Of a DNA stretch of 7,493 nucleotides, positions 1 through 4,962 are shown in pieces. Within the stretch, counting starts at the first letter, position 1. Every line of letters starts with the position of its first letter. Under the pieces are notes generated by a model. The model was given only the letters and a program-made list of their open reading frames with translations, ran no database searches and was not told where the DNA came from. Origin of the DNA: Ardenticatenales bacterium. GTDB lineage: Bacteria > Chloroflexota > Anaerolineae > Ardenticatenales > Ardenticatenaceae. The stretch is taken from assembly GCA_013812995.1 (NCBI GenBank), contig JACCSL010000007.1:1-7493 (forward strand). The letters are read 5' to 3'. The translations under genes were made by a program, and so were the position numbers.

Positions 1-587
1 TTGCATAAGTGCGCTACCTGCTTACGCACGGTCGGTGCGAGCCGCTCCCCTGCCGGGGTGAGAAAGCCATAGCGCCTCCCCGTCAGGCGGTGCCTACCGA
101 ACGGCAGACGAATCAACGAGCCCGGACCGTCGCGCAGGGCTTCCTGCTTGGGATAGAGTTCAAGTGTACCCAGCCCACTGGCCTGAATCAGCCCCGTGCC
201 GAAGGCACGGGCCGTGCGCCCACTGACAGGACGAGCAAAAAAGAACCAGAGGTGTCCTCCACGGCGACTCTGCTCCAGGTAGCCGGGCACTCCCCGACTC
301 GCGAGGGAGCGAGCCGTCTGCACCAGGTGCTGCCAGGTTTCGGTGTCATCGGCATCCAGCACCACAAAGCGTGCCTGGCTCTCGGGATCCAGCAGGTATG
401 TGCCCAGCGTCATCTCTCCGCGCAGGTGGGCCTCAATGTGCTTGATGGGCAGCGGGCGGTGGACACAGGTGTAGCGACCATCTGGGCGCTGAAAGGAGTA
501 CAGATCCCAGCGCTGGATGAAGCACGTTGCAAGCATCCGAGCTTGAGTACGGAGTGAGGGTTGGGCGGATATGTCGGTGGGCAGCAT
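1..587 (-). CDS. Archaeo-eukaryotic-type primase, TOTE-like (3' end beyond left edge)
   Basis: The N-terminal 195 residues of an open frame that runs off the left edge without a stop. The order of motifs matches archaeo-eukaryotic primases (AEP): an acidic motif I in FVVLDADD (D78, D80), a motif II of the sxH type in SRRGGHLWFFF (H112), an acidic motif III in LELYPKQ (E143), and then GSLIRLPFGRH (156-166), which typically closes the catalytic core. Proteins of this kind make primers or act as primase-polymerases in plasmid and phage replication. The segment resembles the AEP domain of TOTE conflict systems and of plasmid Rep proteins; the C-terminal domains that would separate these are not in the window. 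The ATG at 587 is the first in-frame ATG after a TAG three codons upstream. No good Shine-Dalgarno precedes it, so a start at Met18 is possible. It lies 271 bp downstream of the ATPase gene on the same strand and may be co-transcribed. The family call is from memory of the motifs. Confidence 0.82.
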   Translation of the reverse strand, partial: MLPTDISAQPSLRTQARMLATCFIQRWDLYSFQRPDGRYTCVHRPLPIKHIEAHLRGEMTLGTYLLDPESQARFVVLDADDTETWQHLVQTARSLASRGVPGYLEQSRRGGHLWFFFARPVSGRTARAFGTGLIQASGLGTLELYPKQEALRDGPGSLIRLPFGRHRLTGRRYGFLTPAGERLAPTVRKQVAHLC

Positions 588-858
588 ACGCTACCAGCAT
601 ACCAAATCGCGTGTCTCCCCTCCCCTACTGCCCCAAAATGACGGGGCATCCTGTCCTCTGTCACACATTACACTGGCAGTGAAGTCGGGTATTTTGGGCT
701 ACTCAGACGGCTCACAAACGACCTGACGCTGGTACCGCCGCTACCTCAAGTGCCGCCAGCCTAATGCACCAGGATGAAACGAACGTAGAGCGCGGATTTA
801 GGTAAGGCTCGCGGTAGACACCTCTTGGAGACACACGTACGAGACACCGTCTGCTCCC
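588..858. other. Intergenic region between ATPase and primase genes
   Basis: No convincing gene is seen on either strand. It contains a 6-bp inverted repeat with an 8-nt loop (TGCCCC at 629-634, GGGGCA at 643-648) and three short direct repeats at 816-854, listed separately. No U-rich terminator follows the ATPase stop on the minus strand, so read-through into the primase gene is plausible. No clear minus-strand promoter was found for the primase. Confidence 0.5.
816..854. repeat. Three 13-bp direct repeats with AGACACC core
   Basis: The core AGACACC or AGACACA starts at 816, 829 and 842, exactly 13 bp apart. Only the first 7 bp of each 13-bp unit are conserved; the middle copy ends in A. 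The array sits just downstream of the ATPase stop and upstream of the primase gene. It could be a small protein-binding array, or chance given the short core. Confidence 0.35.
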
Positions 859-2307
859 CTACAGCGGGATGGGCACAATGGCTGCCGGTGAGGGGGCACT
901 GGTTGCCTGCGGCGGCGCAACCTCCTTGGGGGTCTCTTGACAGGCACTGCCATGCACGCGCCCGCTGGCAGTCCAAAAGTGCTCGACGTCTGCCAGAGAG
1001 GCGGTGTAGCGCGGGATGGGCATCGTCCAGAGGCTGCTCACGCCCCACTCATCGGCCAGGAGGGCGCGGCGGGTGGGCTGCTCCTTGAGGCGCATGGTCC
1101 ACTCCTCCCACTGATCGGGTAGGGGAGCGTAGACCGGGTGCTGGGTATCCGTCTGGGACTCACGCTTGATGGCCGTGGTATTGACTCTGCCGACTTCGCG
1201 GGCAAACCACTCGGCGTCCCGGCGCGAGACGCCAAAAATAATGCGGGTTTGGATATTCCCCAATGCCCCAAGCATCCGCTCACTGAGTTGGCTGAGGTTT
1301 TGGTGGGCGAGGGTCAGGTGCAGGCCGAACTTGCGACACTCCGAGAGAATCTGCGCCAGACTCTTGGCCGAGCCAGGGTTAGCCGCAAAGTCTTGAAACT
1401 CATCGATGTAGGCGTAGCAGGGGCGGCGCTCCTCCAGGGGCAGGTCGTGGCGACTCACCGCCGCTTGCTCCAGGCTCGTGACGATGAGCGAGCCCAAGAG
1501 GCGACGCGTCTCCCCGTCACAGCGGCCCAGATCAACAAGGAGCACTTGGCCCTGGTCCATGAGCGAGCGAAAGTTGAGGTGGTTCGCCCGCTGCCCCAGC
1601 ACGCAGCGCAAGTCAGGGTTGAAGGTGAAAGCCGCCACCTTGTTGAGGGTACTCTCGCGCAGGACAGGGGCTTCTCTCCCCCAGCGGTCATAGCGCTCAT
1701 GAAAGAAGCTGACTACCTCGGGATTGGAGACGCGCGTGAGGAGTTGCTCGCGCCAGTTCTGATCAACCAGCAAGCGGTGCATATCGATGAGGGTGCATTG
1801 GTTCTCAATCAGGGTGATGAGTGCGGCGGTAGCGACATTGCTGAAGTGAGGTGCTTCCCGCAAGCTCTCCGGCCAGGTGCGCCGAAAGGCTTCCACCACA
1901 CCTTGGGCCACTCGATACGGGTCGCCGGGGGTGGCCAGGACGTTGAAGGGAAGAGCGTAGTCGCGTCGGGTGGGATCAAAGCAGATCACGCGCTCGGCGT
2001 CTTCAGGGGCGAGTACCCCTTGACTGAGGCAAAGTCGGAGCGTATCACTCACCAGATCACTGTGGGGGTCAATCAGCACACAGCCCCGCCCTGCCGCGAT
2101 GTCCTGAAAGAGGCAGTACTCCAAGAGCTTTGACTTGCCCTTGCCCGTAATGCCAATCACATGCAGGTGGGCGCGCCGAGCACGCTCGGAGAGGCGGTAC
2201 GTAGGGAAAAACGGCAGCGGTCCCAAACGACCGACCCTCAGATCATGGGGCTGCCGCCACGCCAAAGCCAGTAGTTTGAACAGGGTCGAAACAGACACGC
2301 TGCACAC
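859..2307 (-). CDS. HerA/TraD-like DNA-pumping ATPase (TraG/VirD4 superfamily)
   Basis: A 482-residue P-loop ATPase. Walker A is GITGKGKS (52-59), Walker B is YAYIDEF (298-304, D302/E303), and the HerA/FtsK-type glutamine motif is LAHQNLSQL (333-341, Q336). The C-terminal half resembles the TraM-recognition region of TraG/TraD coupling proteins. Relatives are hexameric motors that move double-stranded or single-stranded DNA during conjugation, plasmid transfer or end processing. No membrane segment is visible and Walker A lies only about 50 residues from the start, so this version lacks the N-terminal membrane anchor of classical VirD4/TraD and is probably cytoplasmic. The last 30 or so residues are Pro/Ala-rich and likely disordered. 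The start is a GTG; an in-frame TAG lies nine codons upstream and no ATG fits, so translation starts here or at a rarer codon. The Shine-Dalgarno is poor. The primase follows on the same strand. Whether the role is conjugation or another DNA-pumping task cannot be decided from the sequence. Confidence 0.88.
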   Translation of the reverse strand: MCSVSVSTLFKLLALAWRQPHDLRVGRLGPLPFFPTYRLSERARRAHLHVIGITGKGKSKLLEYCLFQDIAAGRGCVLIDPHSDLVSDTLRLCLSQGVLAPEDAERVICFDPTRRDYALPFNVLATPGDPYRVAQGVVEAFRRTWPESLREAPHFSNVATAALITLIENQCTLIDMHRLLVDQNWREQLLTRVSNPEVVSFFHERYDRWGREAPVLRESTLNKVAAFTFNPDLRCVLGQRANHLNFRSLMDQGQVLLVDLGRCDGETRRLLGSLIVTSLEQAAVSRHDLPLEERRPCYAYIDEFQDFAANPGSAKSLAQILSECRKFGLHLTLAHQNLSQLSERMLGALGNIQTRIIFGVSRRDAEWFAREVGRVNTTAIKRESQTDTQHPVYAPLPDQWEEWTMRLKEQPTRRALLADEWGVSSLWTMPIPRYTASLADVEHFWTASGRVHGSACQETPKEVAPPQATSAPSPAAIVPIPL

Positions 2308-2348
2308 AGAAAGAAGCCAAGAAGGATGCTACACAGCGCAATTCGCCC

Positions 2349-2377
2349 TTGACCATACGGTTCCCCGAATCTACAAT
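2349..2377 (+). promoter_or_regulatory. Sigma70-type promoter for the small RNA
   Basis: The -35 is TTGACC (2349-2354), the spacer is exactly 17 bp and the -10 is TACAAT (2372-2377). Each hexamer matches the consensus at five of six positions. The predicted start is about 2384. It points away from all protein genes on its left and against the genes on both sides, and an intrinsic terminator lies about 110 bp downstream. Confidence 0.68.
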
Positions 2378-2378
2378 T

Positions 2379-2396
2379 ATTTTGCTATCGCAAAAT
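2379..2396. promoter_or_regulatory. Operator-like inverted repeat over the predicted start point
   Basis: A perfect 7-bp inverted repeat, ATTTTGC and GCAAAAT, is separated by TATC. It covers the predicted +1 of the plus-strand promoter, where a bound dimer would block initiation. The protein that would bind is unknown; the helix-turn-helix protein (4040-4255) and the RHH protein are candidates. It could instead act as a 5' hairpin in the RNA, but only if transcription starts a few bases upstream of 2384. Confidence 0.45.
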
Positions 2397-2497
2397 CGTT
2401 ATTTTTTTCTCTTCTCAAGATTGGCCTGGAGGAGAAAAAAATAAGCCAATTGTAGACTTCAAACGACACCCTGGATCTTTCCAGGGTGTTTGTTTTT
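2384..2497 (+). ncRNA. Predicted small counter-transcribed RNA, about 114 nt
   Basis: The unit is bounded by a near-consensus promoter and an intrinsic terminator. Inside it is a 13-bp perfect stem (2399-2411 with 2432-2444), extendable by about four pairs including G-U, with a loop around 2416-2427 that contains UUGG. This fits the YUNR loop pattern common in antisense RNAs. A purine run GGAGGAG (2428-2434) lies mostly within the stem and no start codon follows it, so a protein product is unlikely. An outer pair, CTACAATT (2371-2378) and AATTGTAG (2448-2455), frames the whole region, though its left arm is the -10 box and is not transcribed. The RNA would be antisense to any leader transcript running from the right into the ATPase/primase genes, as in plasmid copy-control or transfer-control RNAs. 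No known RNA family is recognised; function is inferred from layout. Confidence 0.5.
2466..2497 (+). terminator. Intrinsic terminator of the small RNA
   Basis: A 10-bp perfect stem (ACACCCTGGA at 2466-2475, TCCAGGGTGT at 2480-2489) with loop TCTT is followed by TTGTTTTT. The T-rich tract is on the plus strand only, so it ends plus-strand transcription; on the minus strand the stem is not followed by a U run. No protein gene ends here. Confidence 0.8.
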
Positions 2498-2655
2498 AAA
2501 CCCCCTGGCTCCTGCTCTTCTTTTCTTTCAAGCGGCGCGGCCTTGGAGCGTTCAGTTCGACGCAATTATTCAGGACGTCTAGGTAGCGGCTACGCGCGGG
2601 TAGCTGACCACATCTCGTACTGACTCCAAGGACTTGTGAAAAAGACTTCCCCTCT

Positions 2656-2684
2656 AGCTAACCAAAGTGAAAAAGGGTTGTCAA
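2656..2684 (-). promoter_or_regulatory. Possible minus-strand promoter toward the ATPase gene
   Basis: A perfect TTGACA -35 (minus strand, 2684-2679) is followed 17 bp later by TTAGCT (2661-2656), a poor -10 preceded by an extended-type TG. If used, transcription would run through the region antisense to the small RNA and into the ATPase gene about 350 nt away. It sits beside the 13-bp array at 2701-2776, so the repeat-binding protein could affect it. Confidence 0.3.
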
Positions 2685-2700
2685 GTCGCGCTTTTCCGAA

Positions 2701-2776
2701 CGGTTTGTGCACGGTTCGATCACGCGGTTCAACCGCTCGGTGCGAGCGCACGGTGCGACCGTTCGGTTCGCTTGGA
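2701..2776. repeat. 13-bp iteron array downstream of the RHH gene
   Basis: Units beginning CGGT start at 2712, 2725, 2738, 2751 and 2764, each exactly 13 bp apart, with a shorter flanking copy at 2701. The consensus is roughly CGGTTCGACCGTT. Palindromes are nested in it: GCGGTTCAACCGC (2724-2736) is perfect around one base, and GTGCG-AG-CGCAC spans 2740-2751. A 17-bp stretch at 2756-2772 is identical to 3118-3134 inside the RHH gene, so the two arrays share one binding specificity. This is a probable centromere-like or operator array for the RHH protein. Confidence 0.72.
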
Positions 2777-2825
2777 GCGCAAGGGCCTTTCGGCAAGAGG
2801 CGGGAGCCAAGGGTGCTGGGGATAG

Positions 2826-3278
2826 TCAAGGTGTTTTCTGGGATGCCTGGGATAAATAGGCATCAAGTGCCTCACGAATGATCCGGCTGGCGGATATTTT
2901 CCGACCCGTTCGCTGCCGATAGACCATCTGGAACTCCTCAATACCATCCTTTTGATCGAGGTAAATCTCGAAGCTATAACGCTGCGTTTTCCGGGTGATG
3001 TCGTCAGGGATGCCTTCATCCAACTCGCGCAGGGCGGTTCGACCGTTCGGTTCACCCGGTCGGTGTGGGCGGTCGCTTTCATCTATGGTATCGGTCGCCC
3101 GATTCACCCGTTCGGTTCGACCGTTCGGTTCGCTCGCCCGATTAGGGGGAGTGGTTGGATACACCTCGGATGCAACGTAGTGGTTGGGTTTGAGGGGCAT
3201 CACATCCGCCAGATTGATTTCCTCTGGGCGGCGCGCTTTATAACTTGGTTGGAAGTGCTCAGGTCGTGGCTGGCGCAT
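2826..3278 (-). CDS. Ribbon-helix-helix partition protein (ParB/ParG-like)
   Basis: A 150-residue protein with three parts: an N-terminal segment (about 1-47), a disordered linker rich in Arg/Pro/Asn/Asp (48-83) and a C-terminal ribbon-helix-helix fold (about 98-143). In the fold, RYSFEIYLDQ is the DNA-contacting strand and the two helices follow, ending RTGRKISASRIIREALDAYL. Small RHH proteins after a ParA act as centromere-binding partners (ParG, omega, ParR types), loading DNA onto the ParA gradient. The start overlaps the end of parA by 20 nt, so translation is probably coupled. An in-frame TTG two codons upstream (3284) is an alternative start; the Shine-Dalgarno is weak. Unusually, the linker is encoded by 13-bp DNA repeats that are probably this protein's own binding sites. 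EPNGRT occurs twice (50-55 and 76-81) because of them. The RHH call is by pattern recognition, and the partition role comes from context. Confidence 0.75.
   Translation of the reverse strand: MRQPRPEHFQPSYKARRPEEINLADVMPLKPNHYVASEVYPTTPPNRASEPNGRTERVNRATDTIDESDRPHRPGEPNGRTALRELDEGIPDDITRKTQRYSFEIYLDQKDGIEEFQMVYRQRTGRKISASRIIREALDAYLSQASQKTP
3035..3151. repeat. 13-bp iteron lattice inside the RHH gene (probable centromere)
   Basis: Units fall on one 13-bp grid at 3035, 3048, 3061, 3100, 3113, 3126 and 3139; positions 3074 and 3087 are degenerate. CGGTTCGACCGTT is exact at 3035 and 3113, and the 19-mer CGGTTCGACCGTTCGGTTC occurs at 3035-3053 and 3113-3131. These two copies are 78 bp apart, which is both six repeat units and 26 codons, so repeat phase and reading frame are kept together. 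Each unit alternates the small inverted repeats GGT-TCG-ACC and ACCG-TT-CGGT. It is the likely site bound by the adjacent RHH protein. Confidence 0.75.
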
Positions 3279-4032
3279 GATCAATGATCCACTGAGCTAC
3301 TTGACGATAGGCCTGGGCTCCGGGGTGTTTGGGGGCCAGCCGGGTGAGGGGAGTGCGCTTATCAAACGAGCGCGAAAACTCAATGGTTTCCGGGATATAG
3401 ATCGGTAGGACATTCTCGCGGTAGATACGGCGCGCGGCCTCGACCACGCCTGGGGAGTGGGTGGTGCTCGCCTTATACATGGTGAAGAGCACCCGGATTT
3501 CCTGGTGCTTGAGCTCCTCGCGGAACTTGTGCCAGAAAATATCCTGAACGTGATTAACCAGATCGGAGACACCATCAATAGACATGCGCTCAGCACTGGC
3601 GGGCACGAGCAGCATATCGGCAGCGACGATGCCATTAAACGCAAGACCCGCTTTGCCAGGGGGGGTATCAATCAAGATGTAGTCGTACTCCTCCTGCAAC
3701 GGCTGGAGGATCGCGCGCAGTAAGCGCTCCTCACCGGGCTCTAGGATCTCTTCAATGGCCGCCATCAGGGAAGAGGAGGGGATAATGTCAAAACCAAAGG
3801 CGGTGCGCTTGCGAATCACGCTCGCCGGTACCTGGTTTTGAAAGACGTGGTAGAAGCTGGGGTTCGCCTCGTCGGGGTTGATCCCGACGTAGCGGGTCGA
3901 GGACGCCTGCTGATCTAAGTCCACCAACAGCACGCGCTGACCCAAGTCGGTGAGTGCAGCGGCGGTATGCACGGCGGAGGTGGTCTTGCCGGTACCGCCT
4001 TTATAGATGGAAAACGAGATGGTGTACGCCAT
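3259..4032 (-). CDS. parA: ParA partition ATPase
   Basis: A 257-residue ParA/Soj-family ATPase. The deviant Walker A is KGGTGKTT (11-18) with the signature first lysine, Walker A' is VLLVDLDQQASS (D38, D40) and Walker B is YILIDTPPG (118-126, D122). ParA dimers bind DNA non-specifically with ATP and are released by a centromere-bound partner, moving plasmid copies apart. With no N-terminal HTH domain and a small RHH partner, it fits the type Ib partition class. The ATG at 4032 is chosen because it puts Walker A near residue 11 and follows AAGGAG, although only 2 nt separate them. An open frame continues upstream to 4125, but that part overlaps the upstream gene and resembles no ParA N-terminus. 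The upstream HTH gene ends 7 nt away, with its stop overlapping this Shine-Dalgarno, and the RHH gene starts inside the last codons, indicating one operon. Confidence 0.95.
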   Translation of the reverse strand: MAYTISFSIYKGGTGKTTSAVHTAAALTDLGQRVLLVDLDQQASSTRYVGINPDEANPSFYHVFQNQVPASVIRKRTAFGFDIIPSSSLMAAIEEILEPGEERLLRAILQPLQEEYDYILIDTPPGKAGLAFNGIVAADMLLVPASAERMSIDGVSDLVNHVQDIFWHKFREELKHQEIRVLFTMYKASTTHSPGVVEAARRIYRENVLPIYIPETIEFSRSFDKRTPLTRLAPKHPGAQAYRQVAQWIIDHAPATT

Positions 4033-4039
4033 AGCTCCT

Positions 4040-4255
4040 TTACTGATGTGATCGCATTGTCTGATTGATAGGCGGCTTGCGTGGGGGATAGTGCGAGTTT
4101 GTTTTGGCCCGCTCCACTTCTTCATGGGGAATGCGATAGGTATGCCCCATACGTTTAGCCTGGGGAATCAACCCCTTGCGGATCCAGGTAATCACCGTCT
4201 TGGGGTCTTTCTCGATCAGGCGCGCAAACGCGGTTGCGGAGAGGTATTGTTTCAT
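4040..4255 (-). CDS. MerR/excisionase-like helix-turn-helix protein
   Basis: A 71-residue protein that is almost entirely one winged helix-turn-helix of the excisionase/MerR N-terminal type. LSATAFARLIEKDPKTVITWIRKGLIP (5-31) gives the two helices and KRMGHTYRIPHEEVERAK (34-51) the wing and following helix. The tail (52-71) is basic and Pro-rich. Such proteins bind DNA as architectural factors or repressors. As the first gene of the operon, ending 7 nt before parA, it probably controls the partition operon; a role as an Xis-type factor is possible, but no integrase is in view. The ATG at 4255 fits the domain start. A TTG at 4294 would add 13 residues, but it overlaps the candidate promoter. 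The Shine-Dalgarno is weak, in line with a short or absent leader. Confidence 0.8.
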   Translation of the reverse strand: MKQYLSATAFARLIEKDPKTVITWIRKGLIPQAKRMGHTYRIPHEEVERAKTNSHYPPRKPPINQTMRSHQ

Positions 4256-4265
4256 GAATACACCC

Positions 4266-4294
4266 ACTATCTCACGACACTCTGCACTGTGCAA
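4266..4294 (-). promoter_or_regulatory. Candidate partition-operon promoter with internal palindrome
   Basis: On the minus strand TTGCAC (4294-4289) and GATAGT (4271-4266) are separated by 17 bp. Matches to the consensus are partial (3/6 and 4/6). The perfect palindrome TGCACTGTGCA (4283-4293) lies across the -35 and spacer, as an operator would. Predicted initiation is only about 3 nt before the ATG at 4255, so the mRNA may be nearly leaderless. Further upstream are tandem copies of CAAACTCC and of CCCTGTT (minus-strand sense, about 4294-4325) that could be further binding sites. Confidence 0.35.
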
Positions 4295-4443
4295 CAGGGA
4301 AAACAGGGAGTTTGCGGAGTTTGTGGTTTTGTTTGGTTGGAAAAAGAGGATCCAAGGGGATTAAAGAGTATCCAGAAGCGCAAGAGGAGACGTATCTGGG
4401 TAAGCCCCGAATAGCAAAAAGCTGAGGGAGAGGAGAGGAATGA

Positions 4444-4862
4444 CTACGTGGTAGCGAGGAACATATCGAGCTTGTTCAAATCCTTATCAAAGCTCAGGAA
4501 CTTGCGGATCGGCTGAGGATGGAGGTAGGCTTGCGCCGCGATAAAGCAATCCGTGATGCTGGCGGGGTTTACTTTCTTCGCAAGAGCGAGGGCCAGTTTA
4601 ATCACTTGAAGTTCTTCGTGAGGATTAGCGCTCGCGAAAGGTAGCCACGCTTCTAGAAAAGCAAGCACCTCCGGTTTGGTTTCATTGTGGCAAAAGGCGA
4701 GTATCCAGGCGACTTCCTGAAACATAAGTGGCGGGAGGTGGAGGATGATCTTCCCTCCCTCCGCCTCTTGCATGAGCTTGGCGATACGACGCCAGCCCCT
4801 GGTCTTGAATCGGTAGGCCAATATCGCGGTGGTATCAAGACGACTGTTTCCATATTCAGCAT
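4444..4862 (-). pseudogene. VapC-like PIN-domain toxin, frameshifted
   Basis: PIN-domain ribonuclease remnant. The intact frame from 4444 encodes DTTAILAYRFKTRGW and onwards, with the PIN acidic residues in place: D of DTTAI, E of FQEVAWIL, D of SITDCFIAA and D of LSFDKDLNKL. The natural start METVVL (ATG at 4853, or 4862) is in another frame. Joining VV(L) to DTT needs one extra base near 4836-4841, so a single-base deletion has split the gene. The long frame itself has no ATG or GTG before the catalytic aspartate; its first usable start (TTG) comes after it and would remove the active-site residue. VapC toxins cleave tRNA or rRNA and are paired with VapB; no antitoxin frame is seen between this gene and 4963. 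The reconstructed length, about 138 aa, is normal. A sequencing or assembly error could produce the same picture. Confidence 0.72.
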
Positions 4863-4962
4863 CGTAGAATGTCTAATCTCCCTTGGCAAGCTCTATTTTT
4901 AGGACTCCGGTACAAAAGGATAAGAATGTGTTACCCCATGTTAACGAGAGCTACAAGATTTA

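Larger units (their letters stand above)
2308..2825. other. 518-bp control region between ATPase and partition genes
   Basis: This stretch has no convincing protein gene. From left to right it holds a plus-strand promoter (2349-2377), an inverted repeat over its start point (2379-2396), a predicted small RNA ending at an intrinsic terminator near 2497, a possible minus-strand promoter (2656-2684) and a 13-bp repeat array (2701-2776). The part at 2500-2650 shows nothing definite except CTTGGAGCG at 2542-2550, repeated at 2771-2779. Short open frames here are repeat-derived or lack initiation signals. Confidence 0.6.

Noticed and set aside
9..557. Plus-strand open frame of 182 codons
   Set aside because: It is antisense to the primase gene, whose minus-strand translation has clear AEP motifs.
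1138..2133. Plus-strand open frame of 331 codons
   Set aside because: It mirrors the ATPase gene on the opposite strand; that gene has Walker A, Walker B and glutamine motifs, and this frame has no recognisable domain.
2782..2800. Small GCC-GAAA-GGC hairpin as terminator after the RHH gene
   Set aside because: The stem is very short and no U tract follows on the minus strand.
2590..3082. Overlapping short frames with repeated Arg/Pro/Thr peptides on both strands
   Set aside because: They are translations of the 13-bp repeats in other frames and lack initiation signals.
2701..3151. CRISPR array
   Set aside because: The repeats are only 13 bp, contiguous and without unique spacers, and no cas genes are present.
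4033..4125. N-terminal extension of ParA
   Set aside because: It would overlap the HTH gene and move Walker A to residue 42; the ATG at 4032 has a Shine-Dalgarno and the normal ParA spacing.
4834..4853. Programmed frameshift in the PIN gene
   Set aside because: No slippery heptamer or downstream stimulatory structure is visible, and VapC families do not use frameshifting as far as I know.
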